From: Paenibacillus dendrobii
GTDB lineage: Bacteria; Bacillota; Bacilli; Paenibacillales; Paenibacillaceae
Assembly: GCF_009807035.1 (NCBI RefSeq)
Contig: NZ_WUBI01000002.1
Span: 620,001 to 684,000 of the forward strand
Length of the DNA stretch: 64,000 nucleotides
Reading direction: 5' to 3'
The translations under genes and the position numbers were made by a program. Shown here in pieces: positions 45,361-55,301 of the stretch. The notes beneath the pieces were generated by a model that worked only from the letters and a program-made list of their open reading frames with translations, had not been told where the DNA came from and searched no databases. Within the stretch, counting starts at the first letter, position 1, and every line of letters starts with the position of its first letter.

Positions 45361-45441
45361 GACATCTTATGTACTTAAGGGTGGCTTTTGCCCATCCACA
45401 AGATGGTAAACCCCAATTAAGAATACCAAATTCTAGTGGGG
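45361..45441 (+). ncRNA. Candidate structured small RNA
   Basis: The sequence just downstream of the plus-strand promoter folds into two hairpins. The first has CATCTT (45363-45368) with AAGATG (400-405) outside and GGGTGGC / GCCCATCC with a TTTT loop inside. The second has CCCCA (411-415) with TGGGG (437-441) outside and GAAT / ATTC with an ACCAA loop inside. The 3' flank carries GTCACCTC, which could pair with ribosome sites. No clear terminator is seen; a T-run lies near 45486. No known family was recognised. The minus-strand version of the same fold is also possible. Confidence 0.35.
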
Positions 45442-45571
45442 CCGTCACCTCAATTATAATCGATATCAACTTATCCATTTTACGTGTTTTTTTCAGTCAA
45501 ATCTTTAAGATTTTGTTAACAAAAAGAACTTATGCCCATAGGCTTCATTTCTTTATACCAAAGCTGCTCAT

Positions 45572-48232
45572 TTATTGGACCGAGTTCAGCTTGTAACGAG
45601 TTAACAGTTTCCCGGGCGTAACCTTGACCTGCACTTCCCCGTTCAAATCCGTACGGAATAATTGGATTTTTTCAGCGGTAATCCTTTCGACTACATCCGC
45701 ATGCGGATGCCCATACAAGTTATTGACCCCTGCAGAGATGACAGCCGCTTTCGGACGCCAATAATGGAGCCAATCCTCGCCGGTCGACGATTTGCTCCCG
45801 TGATGGGCAATTTTGATGACATCCACGCCTCCCTCAGGCATTTCAAATTCCCCACCGGCAACAGTGGGCGTTTTTCCGGAGGCCTGAGCATGCTGCACCC
45901 GCGAGTGAAGAACATCCTCTTCTGCAGCTTGATCCATATCGCCCGTGAACAAAAACCTTCCTTCATTCATGGTAAGCACAAATGCCGTCGAACTATGGTT
46001 TTGATTTTTCTCAATCGGAACCGGAGCCTCATCTGATTCTACCAGAGAGGGTGACAGAAAGAGAAGTTCGGTATGTTCATCAGGCCTTAATTCCATGCCC
46101 TGGTGAGCTGCATATACAGGAATTCTTCGGTCTAGGGCTGTATCCATCAGCTTATTAAAGGATGCCGTTCCCGTCAAAGTACCATTAAAAAGCAGCGCCT
46201 TTACCGGGATCTGGTCCAGAACAGCCTGAAGTCCACCCGCATGGTCCTGATCGCCGTGTGTCACGATAACCGCGTCGAGCTGGTGAATTCCGCGCTGCTT
46301 GAGCAGCGGCACCAGTACTTTGGCGCCGACTTCAAAGGGCTTTTTGCGGTCTTTCCAATCATCCTGGGGTTTGCGGAAGCTGACGGTGCCTCCTCCGTCC
46401 ACAAGAATATGGCGCCCTTCCGGCGTCGTAATCAAAATGCTATCGCCCTGGCCTACATCGAGGAATTGGATCAATCCCGCACCATGCAGAGATGCAGGCC
46501 GATATTCCCAATATATCAAAAATACGAGGCCGAGCATAATCGCGGCAAGAAAGGAAGGTAATTTGTAGTTTTGATGCACGGGTACATGCCACGCTCGAAT
46601 AGACTGCTGCCCCCCACCAAGTTCCACGGTGTCGTCACCGTTTAGGGCAGGCAACCTGTCTTTTTGGCCAAGCCGATACCGATTTGCCCAATATAACAAC
46701 AGGTACAGCAGGATAAAGTAGGCGCATATCCATATCCAAGAAGGCGAACGCCATATGGTGATGAATTGCGGATATCCGTTCATCCACCTTACCAGCCAGA
46801 AAGTGCCGTCATTCAGCCACTCGGTGATCCGCCCAAGCGTCGTTCCCGCCGGCAGCCAGATCCAGCCAAACAGCAGTGCCGCAGTACCTAAAGGCAATGT
46901 AAGAAAAGTAATCAGAGGTACCAATATGAAATTGGCAGCGAAAGACAGCAGTGAAAATTGGTTGAAATAATAGATGGTAAGCGGGAAGGAAACTAACTGG
47001 GCAATTAGCGTTACGCCTGCTGCTGCCGCGAAGCGTTTGGGCAGAAAGGCAAGGAGAGGATTCACCAGCGGCACATACAGCATCAGACCGGCCGTCACTA
47101 GAAAAGACAATTGAAAGCTGACACTAAGCATATAATACGGATTCCACATCATCATCAGGAGCGCTGCCGCTGAAAGAATATTCATACCGTCCTTCAGCCA
47201 CCCCTTTCTAGCGGCTATAAGCCCTATCATGCCCATAATGCCTGCCCGCACGACCGATGGACTCACTCCGGATAGGAGAACATATACGGGGATCAATATC
47301 ATGACGATGAGGAGAGCCTTCTCTCGCGTCACCCTGCATAGGGACAATATAAACAGCAGGCTGGCTACGTATACAGCGACATGCATGCCCGAAATGGCCA
47401 GGATATGGGTCAATCCAAGCTGCGAAAACTGCGAATAAGTCTCCGGATCAATATCATCCTGCATTCCGATCAGCAACCCTTTCATATATCCCGCATGCGG
47501 TTCTTGAAATATTTGCTCAATTTTACTCCCCAGTCCGTTTCGGACCTTGTCGTTCCAGCGGAAGATCGTCAGTGTACTCCAGAGGGAGGAAGCCGAGGCT
47601 TGCACGTTCGGTGTACCCTTAACTTTATATAACCAGTGAACATGTTGGGTGTTCAAATATTTCCCATAATCAAAGCTGCCGAAGTTGCGCGCGGTAGACG
47701 GGAGTTCCAACGTGCCGCTCAGCTTGACGTGGTCTCCCCGCTGCCAGATTCCGGCTGCCTTCTGCTGCTCCTTGCTCTGAAGCTTGACCTGCACCATTAC
47801 CCGTTCGTGAATTTGAGTTAATTCTTCAGGGGCGGATACACCTATGCCGACGTTCTCCCGAATCCATACCGAACTCAGATCTACCTGAAAATCTGCCCTG
47901 TCTCCATCCACATTCACGGAAGAGACGATTTTTCCTTCGCCATGCACCGACATGCCATTGATATCTGCTGCCTCCATGACCAGTGCTTCCGGCAGTTCTG
48001 TCACATTGCGCGCATCATTCAGCTCCCAGTAAACGCAGGACAAAGTCAGTGCGATCCAGGCGATCGATAGGCTTCGCAGCAGACTTCTTTTTCTAGACAT
48101 AAAGCCAGCAGCCCCTACCAAGAGCGTAATTCCCGACCAGATCATAAATAATCTGAATCCGGAAGATACGTAACCGATACTGCTTCCTACCAGCCATGAG
48201 GCCGTCCATACGATCAAAGGTCTACCTTTCAT
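45572..48232 (-). CDS. comEC: DNA internalization competence protein ComEC/Rec2
   Basis: 886 aa. The membrane channel for single-stranded DNA during transformation. N-terminal DUF4131 domain, then the Competence domain with GLLIGMQDDIDPETYSQF and THILAISGMHVAVY, many membrane segments, and a C-terminal metallo-beta-lactamase fold (VTHGDQDHAGG and IAHHGSKSSTG) proposed to degrade the non-transported strand. The ATG at 48232 follows GGGAGGGAG. It follows comEB with a terminator between, so it may have its own promoter. Confidence 0.95.
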   Translation of the reverse strand: MKGRPLIVWTASWLVGSSIGYVSSGFRLFMIWSGITLLVGAAGFMSRKRSLLRSLSIAWIALTLSCVYWELNDARNVTELPEALVMEAADINGMSVHGEGKIVSSVNVDGDRADFQVDLSSVWIRENVGIGVSAPEELTQIHERVMVQVKLQSKEQQKAAGIWQRGDHVKLSGTLELPSTARNFGSFDYGKYLNTQHVHWLYKVKGTPNVQASASSLWSTLTIFRWNDKVRNGLGSKIEQIFQEPHAGYMKGLLIGMQDDIDPETYSQFSQLGLTHILAISGMHVAVYVASLLFILSLCRVTREKALLIVMILIPVYVLLSGVSPSVVRAGIMGMIGLIAARKGWLKDGMNILSAAALLMMMWNPYYMLSVSFQLSFLVTAGLMLYVPLVNPLLAFLPKRFAAAAGVTLIAQLVSFPLTIYYFNQFSLLSFAANFILVPLITFLTLPLGTAALLFGWIWLPAGTTLGRITEWLNDGTFWLVRWMNGYPQFITIWRSPSWIWICAYFILLYLLLYWANRYRLGQKDRLPALNGDDTVELGGGQQSIRAWHVPVHQNYKLPSFLAAIMLGLVFLIYWEYRPASLHGAGLIQFLDVGQGDSILITTPEGRHILVDGGGTVSFRKPQDDWKDRKKPFEVGAKVLVPLLKQRGIHQLDAVIVTHGDQDHAGGLQAVLDQIPVKALLFNGTLTGTASFNKLMDTALDRRIPVYAAHQGMELRPDEHTELLFLSPSLVESDEAPVPIEKNQNHSSTAFVLTMNEGRFLFTGDMDQAAEEDVLHSRVQHAQASGKTPTVAGGEFEMPEGGVDVIKIAHHGSKSSTGEDWLHYWRPKAAVISAGVNNLYGHPHADVVERITAEKIQLFRTDLNGEVQVKVTPGKLLTRYKLNSVQ

Positions 48233-48314
48233 CCTTCTCCCTCCCAATCCTAAGAACAACTTCTATCGACGTACATCCACAGAAGACAAACCGCTTTTGG
48301 ATGTAGCTATAAAC

Positions 48315-48362
48315 TAAAAAAAGACCTCTGCTTGCGGCTATAAGCCGCTACTGCAGAGGTCC
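48315..48362 (-). terminator. Intrinsic terminator after comEB
   Basis: GGACCTCTGC..AGCGGC / GCCGC..GCAGAGGTC is followed by TTTTTTT on the minus strand. Confidence 0.85.
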
Positions 48363-48387
48363 TTCCCCGGATACTCTTTATTTACGA

Positions 48388-48906
48388 TTAATTGGAGACC
48401 GTCATTGCCGTTTCACGTGGCGGCTCATACGATTGCAGTCTCCGAAAAACAATCCCTTTTTGGCTCATCATTTCGTTCACTTTATCGCTGTCCTTCGGAT
48501 ACGAACGATGAAATACAATTTCCGTCACTCCGCTGTTCGCAAGCATATTGGCACAAGTCCAGCAAGGCTCGTCCGTCACATACACAGAGCTGCCTTCACG
48601 GTCAATACGATCGGTAAACAGCAGCAAGTTCTGTTCCGCGTGGATGGTGCGTACGCAGCGCTGTTTCTTGACCATTTCCTGCTTGCCGTCCTGTTCCACC
48701 ACTTCGAGCTCCTCGGCTATCATGCATCCTGCTTCAGAGCAGTCGGGCACTCCCATCGGAGCACCGTTATAGGCCGTTCCCAGCAGTTTTTTTCCCTGAA
48801 CCAGCACTGCACCCACATGTCTGCGAGGGCAGCGGGAACGCGTGGACACCATGTATGCAATGTCCATAAAGTATGTATCCCAGTCCTTGCGCGCTTCTTC
48901 GTTCAC
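48388..48906 (-). CDS. comEB: dCMP deaminase family protein ComEB
   Basis: 172 aa. Zinc-dependent cytidine/deoxycytidylate deaminase fold with HAEQN and PCWTC supplying the zinc ligands and catalytic Glu. The expected reaction is dCMP to dUMP. It lies between comEA and comEC as in B. subtilis, where ComEB is not needed for transformation by its deaminase activity. The start is the GTG at 48906 with CAGGTG upstream; longer readings lack a ribosome site. Confidence 0.92.
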   Translation of the reverse strand: MNEEARKDWDTYFMDIAYMVSTRSRCPRRHVGAVLVQGKKLLGTAYNGAPMGVPDCSEAGCMIAEELEVVEQDGKQEMVKKQRCVRTIHAEQNLLLFTDRIDREGSSVYVTDEPCWTCANMLANSGVTEIVFHRSYPKDSDKVNEMMSQKGIVFRRLQSYEPPRETAMTVSN

Positions 48907-48960
48907 ATTTATCACCTGTTTTTCGTAGAATAATTGTAAACATTGTAGCACATCTCCGGA

Positions 48961-49548
48961 CTAAAGCTCTACGTAGGCCTTCATTTTCTCGAGTACTTTG
49001 GCTCCGATACCCTTCACTTTGTCCAAATCAGACACCTTTTGAAAGGGGCCATGCTGAGTACGATATTCGATGATCGCCTGCGCCTTCTTGGCACCGATCC
49101 CGGGAAGATTCATGAGCTCGGCAGCTTGGGCCGTGTTTACGTTTATTTTCCGGGCTGCTGAGCCTTCAGTGGATGGGCTACTGTCTGTCTGGTGTCCCGG
49201 GGGAGCAGCGGTCGTTGAAGGTTCAGAAGCGGCGGATTGCGGCTCTGGAAGCCCGGCAGCCGTTCCGGCTTGGCTGGCAGGTAAATTCTGAGCGGTTGGG
49301 TTGACCGTTGCCGGTTCAGCCGAGGGTTCCTTAGGATGATCTTGAACGATACTCTCCGCATGGGTTGAAGCCGTTGCTGCCGGGCTTGCCTGCGCAGGCT
49401 TATGTTCTTCCTCCAGAGCGATTTCGAGCTTGTCGTTCATCGGTTTCCATTCCTGGATTCCGTCTCCGTGCTTCATGCCCGAGAGTAAAATAACGGCGCT
49501 CCCCAGTAAGGCACAGCATACGCTGATTCCTAGAGACAAACGTTTCAT
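48961..49548 (-). CDS. comEA: Competence protein ComEA (helix-hairpin-helix DNA receptor)
   Basis: 195 aa. Double-stranded DNA receptor on the cell surface. One N-terminal membrane segment (LGISVCCALLGSAVILLSG), then about 85 residues rich in Ala/Pro/Ser/Thr/Glu, then the HhH domain INVNTAQAAELMNLPGIGAK and VKGIGAKVLEKMKAYVEL at the C-terminus. The middle SLBB-like domain of B. subtilis ComEA is not evident and seems replaced by the flexible linker. The ATG follows AGAGGTG. Divergent from comER. Confidence 0.9.
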   Translation of the reverse strand: MKRLSLGISVCCALLGSAVILLSGMKHGDGIQEWKPMNDKLEIALEEEHKPAQASPAATASTHAESIVQDHPKEPSAEPATVNPTAQNLPASQAGTAAGLPEPQSAASEPSTTAAPPGHQTDSSPSTEGSAARKINVNTAQAAELMNLPGIGAKKAQAIIEYRTQHGPFQKVSDLDKVKGIGAKVLEKMKAYVEL

Positions 49549-49797
49549 GTAAACACCTCTTCTTCCTATTCATATTGTGACCATCCAGGTTACAGCCATT
49601 GTAAAAAAACCGGATCGCGCGCTCCCAGTCGTTATGTGTTCTCCCGGATCAACCAGCGTTAGGTGTATCTTTCATAAAATAAAATGCTTCGCCCGGACTG
49701 TTCCTGCCGAAAAACCGTCATGAGGTGCAGGTTCATACGCATACATTAAGGAGAAGGATTGCGCCGTTACCGCAAAGCACGAAAGGAGGGGACCTAT

Positions 49798-50628
49798 ATG
49801 AAGGTCGGATTCATCGGAACCGGCAGTATGGGAAGCATGTTGCTCGATGCCTTCATTACTTCCGGTGCGCTCAAGCCTCAGCAAATCTTCGCCAGCAACC
49901 GTACGGCAGAAAAGGCGGAATTGCTGGCCCAGCGACATCCCGGACTGAATGTTTGCAGCAGTAATGTGGAAAATGTCAAAAATAGCGATATTTTGTTTCT
50001 ATGCGTAAAACCGCTTCAGTATAAAGTCTTGATCGATGAAATCGGAGATGAAGTGCATCCGGATCAAATCCTCGTATCCATTACCAGTCCGGTTCAAATT
50101 CATCATCTGGAAAGCGCCCTTACCTGTAAAATCGCTAAAATCATTCCAAGCATTACGCATTTGACTCTTAGCGGAGCTTCTCTCTGCATGTACGGAAGCC
50201 GGATAACTGCGGAAGACAGGCTGCTTTTGGAAAAACTCGTGGGCTCCTTCAGCCGGCCACTGGAGATTCAGGAATCGCATGTGCGCATTACTTCGGACTT
50301 CTCCAGCTGCGGACCTGCTTTCATCAGTTTCTTTTTGGATCAATGGATCGAAGCGGCGGTTGAGAAAACCGGGATAAGTCGTGACCATTGTACGGCGCTT
50401 GCCAGCGAAATGCTGCTTGGAACAGGCAAGCTGCTTACGGAAGGCGGATTCAAGCCTCAAGAGCTTCAGGAGCGTGTGGCCGTTCCCGGCGGCATTACAG
50501 CTGAAGCTCTTTCCTTGCTAAAGCACAGCCTGGATGGTGTATTTCATCAGCTTATCTCCACTACGCATGCCAAATATGATGAAGATCTGAATAAATGTGA
50601 TATTCTCTTTGGCGATTCCAAACCTTAG
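49798..50628 (+). CDS. comER: ComER, pyrroline-5-carboxylate reductase-like protein
   Basis: 276 aa. N-terminal Rossmann motif MKVGFIGTGSMG for NAD(P) and a P5CR-like C-terminal dimerisation domain (AVPGGITAEALSLL). It is homologous to ProC, but its place next to and divergent from comEA marks it as ComER. Its role in B. subtilis is not a clear part of DNA uptake and has been linked to sporulation and biofilm control. The ATG at 49798 follows GAAAGGAGGGG. Confidence 0.9.
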   Translation: MKVGFIGTGSMGSMLLDAFITSGALKPQQIFASNRTAEKAELLAQRHPGLNVCSSNVENVKNSDILFLCVKPLQYKVLIDEIGDEVHPDQILVSITSPVQIHHLESALTCKIAKIIPSITHLTLSGASLCMYGSRITAEDRLLLEKLVGSFSRPLEIQESHVRITSDFSSCGPAFISFFLDQWIEAAVEKTGISRDHCTALASEMLLGTGKLLTEGGFKPQELQERVAVPGGITAEALSLLKHSLDGVFHQLISTTHAKYDEDLNKCDILFGDSKP

Positions 50629-50653
50629 CCGTTGCACATCAAGGGCCTGCTCC

Positions 50654-50691
50654 AAAAAAAATCCCCGTACAAAATAAATTGTACGGGGATT
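50654..50691 (-). terminator. Intrinsic terminator of leuS
   Basis: The 13-bp stem AATCCCCGTACAA / TTGTACGGGGATT is followed by TTTTTTGG on the minus strand. It may also stop comER transcripts from the other side, though the plus-strand T-run is weak. Confidence 0.85.
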
Positions 50692-50717
50692 GAATGCTTT
50701 TCGATCCTGTTTATGAT

Positions 50718-53165
50718 TTAGTTGGCTACGATATTCACCAGTTTGCCTGGCACGGCGACCACCTTGCGTACGGTCTTGCCTGCGATGGCTTGCTGCACTT
50801 GCTCCAGGGACATGCTGTATTCCTGCATGGCTTCCTGGCTCATGTCTTTAGCAATCTTGGCGCGTTGAACGATTTTTCCGTTCACCTGGATCACGATTTC
50901 GACCTCCGCGTCTACGGTCCATGCTTCGTCAAAAGCAGGCCATGAAGCGTAAGTGATGCTCTCCTGATGTCCAAGACGCTCCCAAAGCTCTTCGGTAATA
51001 TGCGGTGCGAAAGACGAAAGCAATTGCGTAAAGTCTTCGATCGCTTGGCGCGGAATCGAATCTGCTTTATAAGCGTCATTGATGAAGATCATCAGCTGGC
51101 TGATCGCCGTGTTGAAGCGTAGATGCTCCATATCTTCAGTCACTTTTTTGATCGTTTTATGCCATACGCGTTTGAATTCATCGCTGCCTTCATGGTCCGT
51201 AATCTTCGGATTCAGGCTGCCGTCTTCATTGACGACGAGACGCCATACGCGGGAGAGGAAGCGGTGAGCGCCTTCCACGCCATTTTCATTCCATGGCTTC
51301 GTCGCTTCGAGCGGCCCCATGAACATTTCATAGATGCGGAGCGTATCCGCGCCATAATTCTCAACGATTTCATCCGGGTTGATGACGTTGCCGCGGGATT
51401 TACTCATTTTCTCGTTGTTCGTGCCGAGAATCATGCCTTGGTTCACCAGCTTCTGGAACGGCTCTTTGGTGCTGACCACGCCCAGATCATAGAGAACTTT
51501 ATGCCAGAAACGGGCGTACAGCAGGTGAAGCACCGCATGCTCGACGCCACCGATATACAGATCTACCGGCATCCATTCGCGTTCTTTCTCCTTCGAAATA
51601 AGCTCCTCTTGGTTGTGAGGATCGATGAACCGCAGATAGTACCAGCAGCTGCCTGCCCATTGCGGCATGGTGTTGGTCTCGCGGCGTGCTTTCATGCCGG
51701 TTTCCGGATCAACCGTCTCAACCCACTCGGTTACATTTGCAAGCGGCGATTCTCCGGTTCCGGATGGTTTAATCTGCTCGATATCCGGCAGCATCAGAGG
51801 AAGCTGATCCTCCGGAACGGTTTTCATTGTGCCGTCCTCAAGATGCAGAATCGGAATTGGTTCTCCCCAATAACGCTGGCGGCTGAACAACCAGTCGCGC
51901 AGACGGTATGTGGTTTTACCTTGTCCCTTACCGCTCTCATCGAGCCATGCGATCATTTTGGCGATTGCTTCTTTCGTACCCATGCCGTCCAGGAAGCCGG
52001 AGTTCACATGCTCGCCTTCTCCACTGTATGCCTCTTCCTGCACATTGCCGCCTTTAACGACTTCAATAATCTCAAGGCCGAACTGCTTCGCGAATTCCCA
52101 GTCGCGTGCATCATGTCCCGGTACCGCCATAATAGCGCCGGTTCCATATCCTGCAAGCACGTAATCAGCGATCCAGATTGGCAGCTTCGCGCCATTGACC
52201 GGATTCACTGCAAAAGCACCTGTAAATACACCTGTTTTGTCCTTGGCCAAATCGGTACGTTCCAGATCGCTCTTGCGTGCCGCTTGATCTTGATAAGCTT
52301 TTACCGCTTCCTTCTGATCCGGAGTTGTAATTCCATCTACCAGATCATGCTCAGGAGCGAGTACGCAGTAGCTGGCGCCAAAGAGGGTGTCTGGACGTGT
52401 CGTAAACACAGTCAGTTGGCTGTCATGCCCTTCAATATCAAAGGCCACTTCAGCCCCTACGGATTTACCGATCCAGTTGCGCTGCATGTCCTTGATGCTT
52501 TCGGACCAATCCAGCTCTTCCAAATCCTCGAGCAGGCGCTCGGCATATTCGGTAATTTTGAGTACCCATTGTCTCATTGGTTTACGGACAACCGGATGTC
52601 CTCCGCGTTCGCTCTTCCCGTCGATGACCTCTTCGTTCGCAAGAACGGTACCCAATGCCGGGCACCAGTTTACGGGCAGCTCAGCTACATATGCGAGCCC
52701 CTTGTTGTACAGCTGGATGAAAATCCACTGCGTCCATTTGTAATAATCCGGATCCGTGGTGCTGATCTCCCGGTCCCAGTCATAGGAGAAACCGAGGGAT
52801 TTGATCTGACGGCGGAAGTTGTTGATATTCTTGACCGTAATGTCACGGGGATGTTCGCCTGTATCCAGCGCGTGCTGCTCCGCAGGCAGGCCGAACGCGT
52901 CCCAGCCCATTGGATGAAGTACATTGTAGCCGCGCATTCTTTTATAGCGGGACACGATGTCCGTAGCGGTATAGCCTTCCGGATGTCCTACGTGCAGACC
53001 TGCTCCGGATGGATACGGGAACATATCAAGCGCATAAAACTTCGGCTTGCCCGCCTCTTCTCCGGTTTTGAACGTGTGATGCTCATCCCAATACTTTTGC
53101 CACTTCGGTTCGATGGCCTGGGGATGATACCCCTGTCCCTGAACCTGATGTTGATTTTCACTCAT
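50718..53165 (-). CDS. leuS: Leucyl-tRNA synthetase
   Basis: 815 aa. Class Ia aminoacyl-tRNA synthetase. A HIGH-type motif (HVGHPEGYT) near residue 55, an editing domain with TTRPDTLFG that hydrolyses mischarged tRNA, and KMSKSRGN in the C-terminal half. Full length for the bacterial type. The ATG follows CACAGGAGG. It is preceded by a T-box leader that reads uncharged tRNA-Leu. It is not at this place in B. subtilis; here it lies between the comER and SBP genes. Confidence 0.97.
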   Translation of the reverse strand: MSENQHQVQGQGYHPQAIEPKWQKYWDEHHTFKTGEEAGKPKFYALDMFPYPSGAGLHVGHPEGYTATDIVSRYKRMRGYNVLHPMGWDAFGLPAEQHALDTGEHPRDITVKNINNFRRQIKSLGFSYDWDREISTTDPDYYKWTQWIFIQLYNKGLAYVAELPVNWCPALGTVLANEEVIDGKSERGGHPVVRKPMRQWVLKITEYAERLLEDLEELDWSESIKDMQRNWIGKSVGAEVAFDIEGHDSQLTVFTTRPDTLFGASYCVLAPEHDLVDGITTPDQKEAVKAYQDQAARKSDLERTDLAKDKTGVFTGAFAVNPVNGAKLPIWIADYVLAGYGTGAIMAVPGHDARDWEFAKQFGLEIIEVVKGGNVQEEAYSGEGEHVNSGFLDGMGTKEAIAKMIAWLDESGKGQGKTTYRLRDWLFSRQRYWGEPIPILHLEDGTMKTVPEDQLPLMLPDIEQIKPSGTGESPLANVTEWVETVDPETGMKARRETNTMPQWAGSCWYYLRFIDPHNQEELISKEKEREWMPVDLYIGGVEHAVLHLLYARFWHKVLYDLGVVSTKEPFQKLVNQGMILGTNNEKMSKSRGNVINPDEIVENYGADTLRIYEMFMGPLEATKPWNENGVEGAHRFLSRVWRLVVNEDGSLNPKITDHEGSDEFKRVWHKTIKKVTEDMEHLRFNTAISQLMIFINDAYKADSIPRQAIEDFTQLLSSFAPHITEELWERLGHQESITYASWPAFDEAWTVDAEVEIVIQVNGKIVQRAKIAKDMSQEAMQEYSMSLEQVQQAIAGKTVRKVVAVPGKLVNIVAN

Positions 53166-53239
53166 GCTCTACCAGCCTCCTGTGCAGTCCCATGCCGCCC
53201 TTCCTTATCCCGGCGACCCTGCTTTAGCAATCTTTTTCC

Positions 53240-53533
53240 AAACAAAAAAACCTCTTCATCCATAGCGCATCATCGCTAGGGACGAGAGGTTTGATTCCCG
53301 TGGTACCACCCTAGTTAGCGGAAAGTATGCTTTATCCCCGCTCACTTTGCACCCTATAACGCGGGTGAACCGATGATCCTTCGCGCAAAATTCTAGCGCT
53401 TCACATCATTACTCCGAGGCGAGTTCATCTCAAATCGTCAACCGGCTTGCACCTACCGCCGGCTCTCTGAATGACATCCCTGAAACTAGTACCCCTCATC
53501 ATCGCTTTCATTTGAAATTTAGATGAAACATTG
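53240..53533 (-). ncRNA. T-box leader of leuS (tRNA-Leu sensing)
   Basis: The T-box sequence AGGGTGGTACCACGGGA is at 53296-53312 on the minus strand. It is followed by a terminator stem (AACCTCTCGTCC / GGATGAAGAGGTT plus a T-run at 53244-53250) and preceded by a long stem I region. The likely specifier codon CTC (53421-53423), in GATGAACTCGCC, is a leucine codon. When tRNA-Leu is uncharged it pairs with the T-box and prevents the terminator. The antiterminator pairing was judged by eye. Confidence 0.9.
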
Positions 53534-53539
53534 AACCAT

Positions 53540-53568
53540 ATTATATATAAAAATCGGCTCTTAGTCAA
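53540..53568 (-). promoter_or_regulatory. Sigma-A promoter of the leuS T-box leader
   Basis: Minus-strand TTGACT (53568-53563), 17-bp spacer, TATAAT (53545-53540). The transcript would start about 53533 at the head of the T-box leader. Confidence 0.85.
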
Positions 53569-53687
53569 TGTAATTTGCGTCCTGCACAGGTGCCGCCTTC
53601 TCTTAGCATCCCTTGGTGGGAAAGACATTTCTCCCATCCTAGATCCGCTTCCTGCAAGTATTCCCCAAAAATCACCGATGATCTTGA

Positions 53688-55301
53688 TTATTTGCTCCCT
53701 TGTTGATCCCAGCGGTCATATGCCGCCTGATAGATCTCGACGATCCGGTCGCTGCCCATCTTCTTCAGCTGGTCTTTGTATTTATCCCAGCCTGACAGCG
53801 GTTCCTGGCCCGTAACAAATTTCGCTTCCATCTGTTCAACATAATTGTTCAGATCGGAGAGCAGCGATGTGACCTCGGTTTGTTCCGCTTCTGTCAGGAA
53901 CACATTCGGATACGGCACCTTAGCATAAGGGATAATTTTCTCCTGATTTTCCTTGTCGACCCATTCGTCAATGTCGCTTCTCAAGCCCTTCGACACTTCT
54001 GGCAGGCTGACGCCAGGCGTCGTGATTCCATAGTTCGGGGTAATTTTCCCGCGATAGTTCTCACGGTCTCCCCCGTCCGGAACAGGCAGCCATTCTTTCA
54101 CATGATTTTCTTTGTCCTTATACTTCCAAAGCAGATTTTCCGGCCCTTGGTTGAACAAAGTGGATCCTTCATAGTCATATTGGTAATCGACCCAGCGCAT
54201 CGTTGCTTCCGGAGCCGGATTCGTGCTGGAGATCGCGAAGGTGCCGTTCTTAGAAATGCCCGAAGACTTTGCGGCAACCGGTGAATCCGGGAAGCCTGTT
54301 TTCAGCGGCGCCATGACAGGGTTGGCGGTATTCGGTTCCCCGCCCAGCATAAAATACGGAAGCCAGTCGTTAAACAGGGCGACCTGATTGTTTTTCCCCT
54401 TGGCCTTTTTCTGTTCATCGGTTTGGGAGAAGGTTTCATGGTCGAGCAAGTTATCCGTCCACAGCCGGTTCAGGAAGGTAAGATACTCTTTGTACCCTTC
54501 CTCTTGCGGCGTATAATGCACCTTGCCCTGCTTGTCCGCATAATACACCTCATCATAAATGCCCCAGAATCCGAGCATTTGCACACGAATATCCTTCAAC
54601 TTGGTCGATGTCAGCGGGATTTCATCCGCCTTGCCATTACCGTTCGGATCCTCGGTCTTCACCCGTTTCAGGTAGTCATACAGCTCATCCGGCGTTTCCG
54701 GAAGCTTGGTTACGCCCAGCTTTTTGAGAAAACTTCCGTTGTAGTAAAGCGGGCTCTTATACCACACCGCACCTTTATCAACATATGGCAGGGCATAAAT
54801 ATGCCCGTCCGGAGTCGTGATGGATTTTCTGACCTCCGGGTTCTCATCCAGCAATTTTTTGATATGAGGCGCGTACTCGTCAATCAGCTTTTCCAGCGGA
54901 ACGAGCGTGCCCTGGCTGCCGTAGGTTACCTGTTCGGCTGGGGTCAGGCTGGCTGCATAGAATATATCCGGCAGATCGCCGCTCGCAAAGATCAGATTCT
55001 TCTTCGTCTCGAAACTGTCCACGGGAACCGTCTGGAAGGTCAGCTTGATGTTCGACAGTTTCTCCATTTCTTTAAATACTTGCATCGTATCCCATTTCGC
55101 ACTACCTACATCAGGCGCGAACACGGACAATGTTATCGGCTTGTCAACGATCGGGAAGCCTTCTTTATGCACGTTTTCCGCCGTATTCGACGCTTGTCCG
55201 CCGTCGCCAGCATTTTTGGAACCGGAACCGCATGCCGCCAAGAACGAAGCGGACATGGCCAGGCATAAGAACATGGCCCATGGTTTTAAGTATTTTCTCA
55301 T
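53688..55301 (-). CDS. Extracellular solute-binding lipoprotein (family 1, LipO/YtcQ-like)
   Basis: 537 aa. Lipoprotein signal ending LAAC (C24 lipidation site), then a large periplasmic-binding-protein fold of the carbohydrate type (KNLIFASGDLPDIFYAASLT, then DPNGNGKADEIPLT). Proteins of this type bind sugars or oligosaccharides for an ABC importer. There is no permease or ATPase gene nearby, so it is an orphan. The ATG follows AAAAGGAGG. A perfect-consensus cre site lies upstream, so CcpA regulation is likely. Confidence 0.9.
   Translation of the reverse strand: MRKYLKPWAMFLCLAMSASFLAACGSGSKNAGDGGQASNTAENVHKEGFPIVDKPITLSVFAPDVGSAKWDTMQVFKEMEKLSNIKLTFQTVPVDSFETKKNLIFASGDLPDIFYAASLTPAEQVTYGSQGTLVPLEKLIDEYAPHIKKLLDENPEVRKSITTPDGHIYALPYVDKGAVWYKSPLYYNGSFLKKLGVTKLPETPDELYDYLKRVKTEDPNGNGKADEIPLTSTKLKDIRVQMLGFWGIYDEVYYADKQGKVHYTPQEEGYKEYLTFLNRLWTDNLLDHETFSQTDEQKKAKGKNNQVALFNDWLPYFMLGGEPNTANPVMAPLKTGFPDSPVAAKSSGISKNGTFAISSTNPAPEATMRWVDYQYDYEGSTLFNQGPENLLWKYKDKENHVKEWLPVPDGGDRENYRGKITPNYGITTPGVSLPEVSKGLRSDIDEWVDKENQEKIIPYAKVPYPNVFLTEAEQTEVTSLLSDLNNYVEQMEAKFVTGQEPLSGWDKYKDQLKKMGSDRIVEIYQAAYDRWDQQGSK

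Noticed and set aside
53425..53637. 70-codon open frame on the minus strand upstream of leuS
   Set aside because: It lies across the promoter and stem I of the T-box leader and has no ribosome site.
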